A stretch of 64,000 nt of DNA, taken from Candidatus Zhuqueibacterota bacterium. GTDB lineage: Bacteria; Zhuqueibacterota; Zhuqueibacteria; Oceanimicrobiales; Oceanimicrobiaceae. The DNA lies in assembly GCA_029261995.1 (NCBI GenBank), contig JAJDAF010000029.1, positions 1-64,000 of the forward strand, read 5' to 3'. Every line of letters begins with the position of its first letter. The first letter of the stretch is position 1. A model generated the notes under the pieces. It had not been told where the DNA came from and ran no database searches. It worked only from the letters and a program-made list of their open reading frames with translations. Positions 55,330-64,000 of the stretch are shown here, piece after piece. A program made the position numbers and the translations under genes.

Positions 55330-56217
55330 CTAGTCGGTTTGAGCCCAGGATCGATGTCCCAACACGTTGATGACCAGGCCAAAGAAAATCCCGGCGCCTC
55401 CGACTAAAACCCGCCAGTTAAGAGTTTCTCCGAGAACAACTTTGCCCAGGATGACCGCCACAAGAGTGCTCGCCAACGGAATCAGCGTTGTCTTGGTGAC
55501 ATCCATTCTCTGAATCAACCAGTACACCAAGACAAAAGCAAGGGCAGAGCCCACCAGAGCAAGATAGAGTAGGGCGCCCCACGTACTTGCCCGACTCCAG
55601 TCGTAAGAAAGGGGATTGCCTTCGAGCCACGCAGCGAGTATGATCAAGGGCAAGAAACCGACAGCCATCTGGCCTACCGTGAGTACCAGAGGGTCGATGT
55701 GGCGGCCTCTCGCCTTGATAAGGACACTGGCGAAAGCCGTCAGTGCGGCAGCCAGCGTGATCGCGAAAGAACCCCAAATCGCTTCCTCATCACTCAGGTG
55801 CAATTGGTCTGCAAAAATGATAACCACGCCCGCAATTCCCACCAGAACCCCAACCAGCTTGGTCGCGTTGATTCTCTCAGTGGCCAGGACAAAGTGGGCA
55901 ATCACCAGCCCAAACAAGGGATAGGTGGAATAAAAAATCGATGTAAGACCGGAGGAGATATGCCGCTCCCCCCAGAAAACAAGTCCGTAATTGGCGCTAA
56001 TGGTCAGGAGTCCGGTCACGGCAATCAAATACCAGTCTGACTTCACTCCGGGCAGTTGCGGCTTGCGAAACAATAGCAAGACGGTCAGCGGCATTCCGGC
56101 GATGATGAAACGGACGCCAGCAAAAGTGAACGGAGGCAAGTACTCCAGACCGACCTTGATCGCCAACCAGGTGGTCCCCCAGATCACGCTCAGAACGCAC
56201 CACACCAAGACAGTCAT
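55330..56217 (-). CDS. EamA/DMT family transporter
   Basis: 295 residues, ten hydrophobic segments in two EamA repeats. The signature WGTTWLAIKVGLEYLPP at the N-terminus and the paired patterns FAGVRFIIAG and LIPLASTLVAVILGKVVLGE are typical. Such proteins export or import amino acids, nucleosides or other metabolites; the substrate is not inferable. It lies 18 bp upstream of nothing on the same strand but follows the DUF4920 gene by about 20 bp, so those two may be one transcript. Confidence 0.9.
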   Translation of the reverse strand: MTVLVWCVLSVIWGTTWLAIKVGLEYLPPFTFAGVRFIIAGMPLTVLLLFRKPQLPGVKSDWYLIAVTGLLTISANYGLVFWGERHISSGLTSIFYSTYPLFGLVIAHFVLATERINATKLVGVLVGIAGVVIIFADQLHLSDEEAIWGSFAITLAAALTAFASVLIKARGRHIDPLVLTVGQMAVGFLPLIILAAWLEGNPLSYDWSRASTWGALLYLALVGSALAFVLVYWLIQRMDVTKTTLIPLASTLVAVILGKVVLGETLNWRVLVGGAGIFFGLVINVLGHRSWAQTD

Positions 56218-56235
56218 CTGCGGTGAGAACGTTGA

Positions 56236-56697
56236 CTATTTGTAAATCACCGCTCCGATGCCCTGGATCCGGTAGACGCTTTCTCCGCCAGTCACCGAGC
56301 TGCTATCGAAAGGCACGCCACGCTCTTCTGCCTCGTGCGCTCGCATGCGCAGGACGGCGTCCCGGGTCAACTCGAGCTTCTCCAACTCGCCTTCCACTAC
56401 GGCGCCTTTGCCACGTGCCTCTTGCGGGAAAACGATGACATCGTCTTCCACCTTCACACGAATCTTGTGAATTCCGGCCTCATCGGTGAGGTCAATCCAG
56501 CAGCCTTTTTTCGCGCAAACATCAGCAACAGTACCCTTGACATGGACGCGCTTGCCTACGTATTCATCAGGATTCTCGAGAAGAGATGCGAGCTGGACTT
56601 CGTTTTGACCTGAGAGCGCCTCACCGAATTGCTCGCCTTCGGGAGAACATGAACTGAGTAGCAGGATAGTCGAAAACAACGCAAGTATGGATTTCAT
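56236..56697 (-). CDS. DUF4920 lipoprotein
   Basis: 153 residues from the ATG at 56697, which has GGAGCC upstream. The N-terminus MKSILALFSTILLLSSC is a lipoprotein signal. The mature part is an OB-like fold: YVGKRVHVKGTVADVCAKKGCWIDLTDE, then IRVKVEDDVIVFPQEARGK, matching DUF4920. The paired cysteines in CAKKGCW are a conserved feature. Function is unknown; by fold it may bind metals or small ligands in the periplasm. Confidence 0.85.
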   Translation of the reverse strand: MKSILALFSTILLLSSCSPEGEQFGEALSGQNEVQLASLLENPDEYVGKRVHVKGTVADVCAKKGCWIDLTDEAGIHKIRVKVEDDVIVFPQEARGKGAVVEGELEKLELTRDAVLRMRAHEAEERGVPFDSSSVTGGESVYRIQGIGAVIYK

Positions 56698-56857
56698 TTT
56701 GGCTCCATCGTGAGAATTATTTTTCAATGCGGACAGAGCTATTTAAGGAATTTCATGCAGAAAAGAAACAGAAATTTTGCGGCAGATTTGAGTCAGTCCG
56801 GTAGAGATGAGTTGGCTGCTTGGTCGTTTTGCGAGCGAGTCATGCCCGTGGCGCAGA

Positions 56858-57223
56858 TCAGTCGCTCACAAGAAATGGCAGTTCGCCGGTGATCATTGCG
56901 TCATCGCCAAGATTGAGTTCGAGAAGCCGGCGTAAATGTGTGATCGTGGCAAGGTCCTCACTGATAAACTTGAATCCGAAGTGGTTATGCCGCAGATGCA
57001 CCAACTTAATATTGAAATCCAGACGAATCGCGGAGGGTGTAAGCGTGAAACTCAAGCCACAATCTTCCATCAATCCAAGCTCAAGAGGTTTGGTCGCTTT
57101 GAGTTGCAACAACGCACCGCGCAGGGAAATGTCCAAAAGTTCCGCCTCAAATGCGCTTCCTTTGAATTGAACTTTCACATCCGCTACGAAATTGATGCGA
57201 CTGAACTTACGCCGTTCTTTCAT
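56858..57223 (-). CDS. PilZ-domain c-di-GMP-binding protein
   Basis: About 121 residues from the ATG at 57223 (a GTG at 57247 is possible). The PilZ domain shows the c-di-GMP motif RRKFSRI (R-x-x-x-R) at the N-terminus and DISLRGALL (D-x-S-x-x-G) near residue 33, so both anchor sites are present. Single-domain PilZ proteins act as c-di-GMP receptors that change motility, polysaccharide or secretion. No diguanylate cyclase gene is in the window. It lies upstream of nothing in frame and is 90 bp from comEC. Confidence 0.82.
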   Translation of the reverse strand: MKERRKFSRINFVADVKVQFKGSAFEAELLDISLRGALLQLKATKPLELGLMEDCGLSFTLTPSAIRLDFNIKLVHLRHNHFGFKFISEDLATITHLRRLLELNLGDDAMITGELPFLVSD

Positions 57224-57339
57224 ATCTCGACCAAGTGAGTTTAACACAGATTCATTTGCTTGTGAGATCGGAACGGTTGTGGTGAAGCTTGACCAAAATC
57301 CAACATGTTAGCAAGGTTTCTTGATTTCAGAATGGCTGC

Positions 57340-59715
57340 TCACCATTCGATGCGTTCGATTCTGCGGCCATCGGTCGCCATCAGAATAGCTCTCTCCACG
57401 TCGGTGCGCAAGATGGTGGCGCCAGCCGTGCGCAACCTGTCGATCACCTCCTGGTGTGGATGCCCAAACTTGTTAACTGCCGCAACCGAAATCACCGCGT
57501 AGGCCGGAGTAGCCAGCTCAAGAAATTTGTCGGTACTCGAGGTTTTGCTTCCGTGGTGGCTGACCTTGAGAATCTCAGTGTCCAGAAGCGTGCCGAGACG
57601 GCGGACTTCTGCTTCCCCATCTTTTTCGATGTCACCAAGGAAAAGCGCATCAACCTCACCAAAACTGACTCTGAGCGACAGAGATCCTTCGTTGGCCGAG
57701 CGTTTTTCTTCTTCGATGAACCTCTTGCTCGGATGCAGAACGAAAATCTGGATGGGTGCGAATTTCGTAATCACCTCGCCGGCACGGGGCTGGCGATGCG
57801 CAACTCCCAGGCTATCGACGAGCATGGCATATTCGCGATAGAGTTGGGTGTCCTTGCCCTGGCCACTGTCCCAGACTTCATCGACCTGAAAATTCCGTAA
57901 GATGTGCGGCAGGCCGCCCAGGTGGTCCGAATCGACGTGAGAGAGAATGACGACATCGAGTTTCCGAATGCCGAGGCGGCGTAAATACGGATCTACAATT
58001 CGCCTGCCGCTATCGAAATAGGGAGTCCGTTTGCCACCATCGATCAGCGCATGCCGGCCATCTGGAAAAGTCAGCAGAGTGGCGTCTCCCTGCCCGACAT
58101 CTATGAAATCGATTCGAAGGCGTCCGCTCGGTGAAAAGATCGGCTGCCAGACCAACACGGTCAGCACAGCAAGCACAAAGATGATGAGGAAGCGTTTGCT
58201 GCGCTCATAATTGAGGTTGAAGAGCAGGATCGCGCCAACAAAGTAGGCCAGGACCTGTAGCGGTGACACCTGGAACGCCTCCGTGGATGCCAGTGGCAAG
58301 CGGCTGCCCCACTCGACAAAAGAAATGGCCGAATGAAGGCACAGCCAGACCGTTTCCAGGTAGAGATCGGCGCACGCAGCCCAAATAAGGTTCAAGACGG
58401 CTCCGACAGCGGCGTTGGCAACACCAACGAAGACCAGAGGGATAATGACCAGATTTGCCATGACGCTCAGGTTTGGCAGGCGTCCGAAGTAAAGCATGGT
58501 GAACGGCATAGTCCCCACAAAAGCCGCTACCGAGACCAGGAGCAACTCTGCCGGTCGGCGGACAACCGGGTTGTTTTGCCAGCCGCCTGTTCGCACAAAA
58601 AACGGCGCTCGTAGTTTCGGATACACATAAACAATCGATAGCACAGCCGAAAAGGAAAGCTGGAACCCGGGCTGGAAAAGTTCGAGCGGATTCAGGGCAA
58701 GGATGAGCAGGGCGGCAATTGCGAGAGAGTTGTAGAAGTCGGTTCTGCGTTCCAGAATAGTGCCAAGCAGAAGAAGCGCTCCCATAAAAGATGCTCGCAC
58801 GACCGGTGGCTTGAGATTGGTCAGGTAGGCGTAGAACACCAGCGCCAGCAAAGTGAGAATGACCCGAGCGCGGTAAGGCACTCTGAACAGACCCAAACCT
58901 CCCATAAAGATCAGGGCCACAAAACCAACATGCATGCCGGAGACCGCCAGGATGTGAACCACCCCAAGCTTCGAAAAGGCTTCCTTCATGGCAAACGGAA
59001 TCTCTCCTCGCTCACCAATAAGGAGACCGCGGAGCAGTGATGCCTCTTTTTGCGGGAGTCTGGCAATGAAATCATCCAGGTAGCGCTTGACACGAAACAC
59101 AACCTTGCGCGAGAACCAGTCACCGCCATCGCGGTCGAGTATTTCGAGTTGGTGAGCTTCCTTGATGAAGATGGTGCCGAAGATGCCCTGAGCATGCAGA
59201 TAGGCCCGGTAGTCGAACTCCCCGGGATTTCTGGGTTCGCCTGGTAGTCTCGGCGGCTCGTGAATCAGAAGACGGTCGCCGTATCGCAGATGGGTCCACT
59301 CGCCAGGCGTGGTGAGTAGTAGCCGGCCTGAACTTCGCCACATGCGGTCGCGTGCGAACACGCCTTCTACCTCCAGCACCAACTTCAGGTTGCGCTCACG
59401 CCTTTCCGGATACCGGGCCACGGTCGCGGAAACGGCGATGACGCGCTCGTCGCCGACAAACTGAGAAATATGATTTCGGTCGAAGTAGCCTGTGAAAAGC
59501 TCGTAGCGAACAAATCCGATGCAAATCAGGATGAGGCAGAGAATCACGGCCTGCGGTTGGGAATTCTGGTGTCCCAGCCAGATCGTGGCAAAAAGAGTCA
59601 GTCCGAGCGCCAAGACAGTCACGTAAAGATAGAGCGCTGGCGCATCGAGATAACGTGCGGCAACGATGCCGCACGCAAACAGCAAGAGAACCTTTAAAGC
59701 AGGTCTGCGCTTCAT
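57340..59715 (-). CDS. comEC: ComEC/Rec2-family DNA internalization protein
   Basis: 791 residues from the ATG at 59715 (GGGAG upstream; TTG at 59736 is open but less likely). The N-terminal DUF4131 domain with two helices and an OB-like part (YLHAQGIFGTIFIKE) leads into the competence membrane domain (LAVSGMHVGFVAL, about 8 segments), then the C-terminal metallo-beta-lactamase domain, with SHVDSDHLGG metal ligands and SHHGSKTSS. It forms the channel that takes single-stranded DNA across the inner membrane in natural transformation, with the nuclease domain degrading the other strand. It is next to CoaE on the same strand. Confidence 0.92.
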   Translation of the reverse strand: MKRRPALKVLLLFACGIVAARYLDAPALYLYVTVLALGLTLFATIWLGHQNSQPQAVILCLILICIGFVRYELFTGYFDRNHISQFVGDERVIAVSATVARYPERRERNLKLVLEVEGVFARDRMWRSSGRLLLTTPGEWTHLRYGDRLLIHEPPRLPGEPRNPGEFDYRAYLHAQGIFGTIFIKEAHQLEILDRDGGDWFSRKVVFRVKRYLDDFIARLPQKEASLLRGLLIGERGEIPFAMKEAFSKLGVVHILAVSGMHVGFVALIFMGGLGLFRVPYRARVILTLLALVFYAYLTNLKPPVVRASFMGALLLLGTILERRTDFYNSLAIAALLILALNPLELFQPGFQLSFSAVLSIVYVYPKLRAPFFVRTGGWQNNPVVRRPAELLLVSVAAFVGTMPFTMLYFGRLPNLSVMANLVIIPLVFVGVANAAVGAVLNLIWAACADLYLETVWLCLHSAISFVEWGSRLPLASTEAFQVSPLQVLAYFVGAILLFNLNYERSKRFLIIFVLAVLTVLVWQPIFSPSGRLRIDFIDVGQGDATLLTFPDGRHALIDGGKRTPYFDSGRRIVDPYLRRLGIRKLDVVILSHVDSDHLGGLPHILRNFQVDEVWDSGQGKDTQLYREYAMLVDSLGVAHRQPRAGEVITKFAPIQIFVLHPSKRFIEEEKRSANEGSLSLRVSFGEVDALFLGDIEKDGEAEVRRLGTLLDTEILKVSHHGSKTSSTDKFLELATPAYAVISVAAVNKFGHPHQEVIDRLRTAGATILRTDVERAILMATDGRRIERIEW

Positions 59716-59766
59716 AACTCCCACCCCATGCAACACAATGAAAATTGTGACGAGGGAAAAGGGAAA

Positions 59767-60378
59767 CTAAGGCCCCGGAGTGGCATCCAGAAGCCAGGAA
59801 TACAGCTCGTCCACCCGCCGCTCCAAGGCAGCAAGGTCTCCGGAATTATCGAGCACGAAATCAGCACGGCCCGTTTTTTCTGAATTTGGCATTTGAGTGC
59901 TAATCCTTTGCTGCACGGCCGCAAGGCTGAGATCATCACGTGTCTGCACCCACTGGACACGCATCCCTACCGGCGCTTCGACAACCACCACTTTGTCGAG
60001 AATACGCTCCATCCCGGACTCATAAATCAGCGCCGCCTCGACACCGACAAGTCTGTGTCCATCATCTTGCTGGAGCCGCTTGATCTCAGCCGCAATCCAA
60101 TCGATGACATGGGGATGTATGATTTCGTTGATACGCCGGCGAGCGCCGGAGTCGTTGAACACAAGTTCACGCATGCGATCTTTGTTCAGCAGGCCGGCGG
60201 CGGTATAGACCTCTGCTCCAAACGCATCCGTTAGGGCTGCACGGATTCTGGCAGATGTAGCGGTCAGTCGCTTCGCCAGCGAATCTGCCGCAATGATCTG
60301 GACGCCTTTTGCAGCCAGGAGACTGCACACAACTGATTTGCCGCTACCAATTCCGCCGGTGATTCCGAAAGCAATCAT
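59767..60378 (-). CDS. coaE: Dephospho-CoA kinase
   Basis: 203 residues. GITGGIGSGKS forms the P-loop at residues 5-15; DSLAKRLT and EIIHPHVIDWI (the conserved HP-x-V), then VVEAPVGMRVQWVQTRDDLS match CoaE. It phosphorylates the 3'-hydroxyl of dephospho-CoA as the last step of coenzyme A synthesis in the cytoplasm. It follows the hybrid kinase by 18 bp and is followed by comEC, so a shared transcript is likely. Confidence 0.93.
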   Translation of the reverse strand: MIAFGITGGIGSGKSVVCSLLAAKGVQIIAADSLAKRLTATSARIRAALTDAFGAEVYTAAGLLNKDRMRELVFNDSGARRRINEIIHPHVIDWIAAEIKRLQQDDGHRLVGVEAALIYESGMERILDKVVVVEAPVGMRVQWVQTRDDLSLAAVQQRISTQMPNSEKTGRADFVLDNSGDLAALERRVDELYSWLLDATPGP

Positions 60379-60396
60379 TCTGTCCCCAACTCAGGT

Positions 60397-63300
60397 TCAC
60401 TGTGATCGACTCTGACTTACATTCCGTCGCTTTTTGCTCTTCTTGTCCAATTCGCGGCGCACGGCTTCGGCCAGGGTCTGCTGTGTCACCGGTTTGGAAA
60501 CGAACGAACCTGCTCCCAGCTTGAACGCCTGGGCCACGCGATTTGACTTGGCGTACCCGGACAAGATAATTGCCTTCTGATTTGGCCGGTGCTCCAAGAT
60601 GCGGCGGTAGGCTTCTACGCCATCAATGCCACTCATCACCATGTCCATGACCAGGAGATCGTAGGGTCTGGTTTTTATATGCCTTACGGCCTTTTCACCA
60701 CTTGGCACGACATGGACCTGATAGCCGAGGCGTTTCAGCAACTGGCCGGCAACCTTGCGCTGGATTGGATCATCATCAACGACGAGGATGCGCTCGCTGC
60801 CGCCCATCATTTTTCGAGCCATTTTGTCGGCTTTGCGGGAAACCGGCATCGTGGCAGGCAACAATACCACGAACGTAGCGCCGTGTCCGTCTCGCGAGTG
60901 CGCATCGATGTAGCCGTCGTGATCTTCAATGATTCCATGCGCCACGCTCAACCCAAGCCCGGCCCCTCGCTTACGGTCCATTGTCTTGGTTGTGAAGAAT
61001 GGGTCAAAAATACTACCCAGAATCTCGGGGTCGATACCGGCGCCGGTGTCCGAGATTTCCAGTTTCACGTAGTCGCCCGGTTTTGCCGACCGGTGGCCCT
61101 GAGTCACCTCGCCGATGGTGATCGTTACTGTCTTGACAGTCAACGTTCCGCCGCCTGCCATGGCCTCGACCGCATTCATAATCAGATTTCCGAGCGCCCC
61201 TGTCAACTGTGATGTGCCTGCTTTGACTGGCGACAGATTCGACTCGAATTTCTCCTTGAGCTTAACGCCCGCGGGAAGGTCCTGAGACATCAGGATTGAA
61301 TGAATGAGTGAGTTCAAATCGACAGATTCCATCGTATAGTGCCCACGCCCTCCCAGCGTTAGGAGTTGTTGATTGATTTCCGCGAGTTTGTCCGCAGCAT
61401 TTTCAATTTCATCCAACATGTCGAGCAAGGGGCTATCCGGTGGCAATTCCTCGCGCATGAGGTACGGATATGCGGCCAGTGGCGAGAGCAGATTATTGAA
61501 ATCATGCGCGATTTGCGCCGCCACTCGCCCGGCAGACTCAAGACGCTGTGCGCGTTCGAGTTCTTCCTGTAGCATCTTGCGTTTCGTTATGTCACTCAAG
61601 AAGGACAGGATTGCCGGGTTTCCCTTCCAAATCAGACCGACGGAACTTGCTTCAAGCCACCGCACCTCACCATTGTCCTTGCAAATCCGGAATGAGCCGA
61701 TGCAGGTAGCGCATTCTTCGCCACGCACCTCGGTCAGATAATCCTGCACGACCAGCCGATCCTGCGGGTGCACGAGCCCCAGAAAACTCCGGCCCATCAA
61801 CTCATCATCCTCAAAGCCGCTAATCTTGCTGGTGGCGGCGTTGAAAAACATGATGTTGCCATCTTGAATGATCAGTATGGCCTCATTGGCATTTTGCACA
61901 ACCCGCCGATACTGCTCTTCAGACTCATACCGGGCCGCCTCGGTGCGCAGCCGCTCCAGTTCTCCCGCTGCGCGAATTGCACAGATTCGCAGCATCGAGA
62001 GCGCAAAATCCCGGCTGTGCAGACGGCCGCGGTCCATCGCGGCCAAAACCGCCATGGTTCGGCCTCGGGAGTCCTGCAACGGCACCCCGATGACGCTCTC
62101 TATCTTAACCTTTTTCAAGAATGCGTCTTTCGGGAATGCTTTCGTGGCCTGATTTGGATAGCTGACCACCTTTTTACCAGAGAGACGCTGCCAGGGTGTG
62201 TTTACAAGTGAGCGGCCAAGATGCTCGACCATCTCCGGCGGTCCGCGAAACGCGGCTAACTTCATCCTGTCGAATTTCGGCCCGACGATTTCCCCGATGA
62301 AGGCAAACTCCATTTCGCAGGCTCGCGCCAGCTGGTCAACGACCGACTGAAAGAAGCTCTCACCCGTCGATTCCGCCACCCCCTCCGCCATGCTACGCAA
62401 GCCGTTTTCCATGCGCTTACGTTCCGAGATATCAACCCCGATGCCCCAGTAAGCCCACCCGGATATCGGGAAGCGTCTGGTGACGCTTGACCATGCGACG
62501 GTCTTAACCTGGCCGGCCTTTGTGGTTAATTCCCACTCCCAATCAAAATAATCATATCCTTTTTCCATACTTTCGCGCAGCAGCCGGTCATGGTGTTTGT
62601 TGCCCGGCCACACTTGTTCGAAGAGTCCGGGACTGCTTGCCACCTCCTCCGCGGTATACCCGCTGACACGCTCGCACTCACGATTCCAGACGACAATCTC
62701 TCCATCTCTGTCGAACACGATCACCATCACCGGGATATTGTGAATAATCTTTCTTAGCCGCTCCTCACGTCGTTTCAGCTTCTCGATAGCAACTTTTCTG
62801 GCATACTGCGTCCGCGCATCTTTTATGGTGATCGCCAGGTAGTCGGAAATCTCAGACAGCATCTCAATTTCGTCAGTTGGCCACTCGCGTTGCTGCTCTG
62901 AAAAGAGACAAAGGACGCCCTTCGATTTGTCGAAATGGCCAACCGGAATCTGAAGCGTAGAACAAATCTCACCGTCAGAAAAAAGTCCAGCAAAATTTGC
63001 AACACGATCATCATCTGGCACATCTTGAACCACAATGGGTTGGTCTTTTCGTAGCAATCGCATATAGGAGCCAGGCAGTGCAAAAGGAGTGCGACTGAGT
63101 CGGAAATGGGAACCGCTCCGCGGAGGAATAGCGTGTACGACAGATGCTTTGCCATCACGGTCGAAGGTGGCGTAAATAAGCCAGAGATCGTGGAAATTGG
63201 TTTTGATGGTGTTCAGAGTTCTCTTGATGCGCTCATGGACCGAGACGCGCATGCGCATCCCTGATGATACGCTGGCCATCAGCTTCAAACGGGTTCGGTT

Positions 63301-63798
63301 CTGGCGCAGAGCAGTTTCGAGTTTCTTTCGTTTCGTAATATCGAGTATGGTCCCGATGATAGCCGGGCTGCCCTGACGCGTCGTTCGCGTAGCAAGGGTT
63401 TCGCAATCAACCATGACCCCATCCTTGCGGCGGCCGCAAAAGAAGTAGTGGACGCTTTTTGAATTGCGCTCAATCTGACTCCGGATGTGTTCGTCTACGA
63501 CGGATTTTGAGTCCTTGGCGGCCAAATCCAGCGGCGAGAGGCGACCGATGATTTCATCCTGCAGATAGCCGAACATTTTGGCGAATCTGGAGTTGACATG
63601 CACGAAAGTATTGTTCTGAACCAGGAACACCCCGGCCAACGACTTATCGATCAGGCACTTAAGCAACTCATCGTTTTCCTTCAGTGCTGTTTCAGCGTCT
63701 TGAGATTTGCTGCTGATTTCGTGCAGCTTCTCAACCTGCTTGCTCACCTCGTCAAGCTCAGGAAGTGCTTTGTCTTTGGGTTTTGAAGGCGCGCTCAT
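60397..63798 (-). CDS. Hybrid histidine kinase with three PAS and two GAF domains
   Basis: 1133 residues, soluble, no membrane helix seen. A short coiled coil is followed by PAS 1 (about 45-160; LAGVFLVQNNTFVHVNSRFAKMFGY), GAF 1 (about 185-330), PAS 2 (about 345-465; GYTAEEVA and SVTRRFPISGWAYWGIGVDIS), GAF 2 (about 480-625), PAS 3 (about 640-755; GNIMFFNAATSKISGFEDDELMG), HisKA with HDFNNLL (His about 765), HATPase (DTGAGIDPE, G2 GAGLGLSV) and a C-terminal receiver (VVDDDPIQ, Asp about 1052 in LLVMDMVMSG, KPVT). It senses small molecules or redox through PAS/GAF and phosphorylates itself; the target is unknown. It begins 202 bp from the window end. Confidence 0.93.
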   Translation of the reverse strand: MSAPSKPKDKALPELDEVSKQVEKLHEISSKSQDAETALKENDELLKCLIDKSLAGVFLVQNNTFVHVNSRFAKMFGYLQDEIIGRLSPLDLAAKDSKSVVDEHIRSQIERNSKSVHYFFCGRRKDGVMVDCETLATRTTRQGSPAIIGTILDITKRKKLETALRQNRTRLKLMASVSSGMRMRVSVHERIKRTLNTIKTNFHDLWLIYATFDRDGKASVVHAIPPRSGSHFRLSRTPFALPGSYMRLLRKDQPIVVQDVPDDDRVANFAGLFSDGEICSTLQIPVGHFDKSKGVLCLFSEQQREWPTDEIEMLSEISDYLAITIKDARTQYARKVAIEKLKRREERLRKIIHNIPVMVIVFDRDGEIVVWNRECERVSGYTAEEVASSPGLFEQVWPGNKHHDRLLRESMEKGYDYFDWEWELTTKAGQVKTVAWSSVTRRFPISGWAYWGIGVDISERKRMENGLRSMAEGVAESTGESFFQSVVDQLARACEMEFAFIGEIVGPKFDRMKLAAFRGPPEMVEHLGRSLVNTPWQRLSGKKVVSYPNQATKAFPKDAFLKKVKIESVIGVPLQDSRGRTMAVLAAMDRGRLHSRDFALSMLRICAIRAAGELERLRTEAARYESEEQYRRVVQNANEAILIIQDGNIMFFNAATSKISGFEDDELMGRSFLGLVHPQDRLVVQDYLTEVRGEECATCIGSFRICKDNGEVRWLEASSVGLIWKGNPAILSFLSDITKRKMLQEELERAQRLESAGRVAAQIAHDFNNLLSPLAAYPYLMREELPPDSPLLDMLDEIENAADKLAEINQQLLTLGGRGHYTMESVDLNSLIHSILMSQDLPAGVKLKEKFESNLSPVKAGTSQLTGALGNLIMNAVEAMAGGGTLTVKTVTITIGEVTQGHRSAKPGDYVKLEISDTGAGIDPEILGSIFDPFFTTKTMDRKRGAGLGLSVAHGIIEDHDGYIDAHSRDGHGATFVVLLPATMPVSRKADKMARKMMGGSERILVVDDDPIQRKVAGQLLKRLGYQVHVVPSGEKAVRHIKTRPYDLLVMDMVMSGIDGVEAYRRILEHRPNQKAIILSGYAKSNRVAQAFKLGAGSFVSKPVTQQTLAEAVRRELDKKSKKRRNVSQSRSQ

Positions 63799-64000
63799 CG
63801 GGTCCTCCTAAGCGGGATAGACATCCTGTCCATTCTTATTGCGTGCTAAAGAAACGAATCCCTAAGTAGCCTGAAAGCCGAGCATATCAAGACGGGGTCT
63901 GCAAAACAGCCGTCCGGGTTTGAAGTGATATTCCATCCAGGAAAGGAGTAATCAGGAAACTGGCAGGACAATTGAATGTCGTGAATGTGGATGGTAAACA

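Noticed and set aside
63924-64000. Possible start of a plus-strand gene at the window end
   Set aside because: A frame is open for about 25 codons to the edge and AGGAG lies at 63945, but no start codon is at a proper distance, so it was not called.

Overview
This 64-kb window looks like chromosome from an uncultured or poorly described bacterium of the FCB superphylum (KSB1, Calditrichota or Zixibacteria-like). This is inference. It rests on four things seen in the sequence: a secreted protein whose C-terminal domain opens with an NYPNPFNPST-type motif and ends in a FlgD-like sorting domain; a short primary-type sigma factor lacking region 1.1; a GldA plus fused GldF/GldG ABC system; and a GWxTD-type protein. 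Most genes are moderately GC-rich. No rRNA, tRNA, CRISPR array or intact transposase was seen.

Layout. 0.1-3.4 kb: a minus-strand set (aromatic amino acid decarboxylase-like enzyme, short-chain dehydrogenase, secreted TolB-like propeller). 4-14.3 kb: a J-domain/KTSC fusion, a membrane protein, and exported peptidases (DPP-IV-like S9, M16, M6-like) with a two-domain VOC protein. 14.3-22 kb: DsbA-like oxidoreductase, SWIM-SNF2 helicase, AbgT transporter, MurB, DUF454 and pterin dehydratase. 22-34 kb: a giant alpha-2-macroglobulin with an intact thioester motif and penicillin-binding protein 1C, a pair that usually sits side by side, here separated by about 3.7 kb. 33.8-38.7 kb: the Gld-type ABC operon with a DUF4340 protein. 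39-45.6 kb: a large repeat-containing sorted protein, a GWxTD protein and an M28 peptidase. 45.6-64 kb: housekeeping and signalling genes (Ca2+/Na+ exchanger, diacylglycerol kinase, HD protein, DUF3810, PriA, sigma factor, kinase/receiver pair, EamA transporter, DUF4920, PilZ, ComEC, CoaE, large hybrid kinase).

The most unusual part is the block between the macroglobulin and PBP1C. It holds (i) about 20 alternating 20/21-bp units forming a 41-bp tandem array, each unit carrying a CCCGGG-like core; (ii) a 61-codon remnant of an integron integrase in which the N-terminal start is fused to the C-terminal catalytic-tyrosine segment; (iii) two GTTAGGT core sites within a repeated 13-mer, resembling attI; and (iv) two apparent gene cassettes. 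Cassette 1 encodes a DUF3626 protein and ends in a well-formed attC whose stem has three unpaired bases. Cassette 2 encodes a serine beta-lactamase-like lipoprotein and ends in a second attC. I read this as a degenerate chromosomal integron, with integrase co-directional with its cassettes, inserted between the macroglobulin gene and pbpC. The cassettes are visibly more AT-rich than their flanks.
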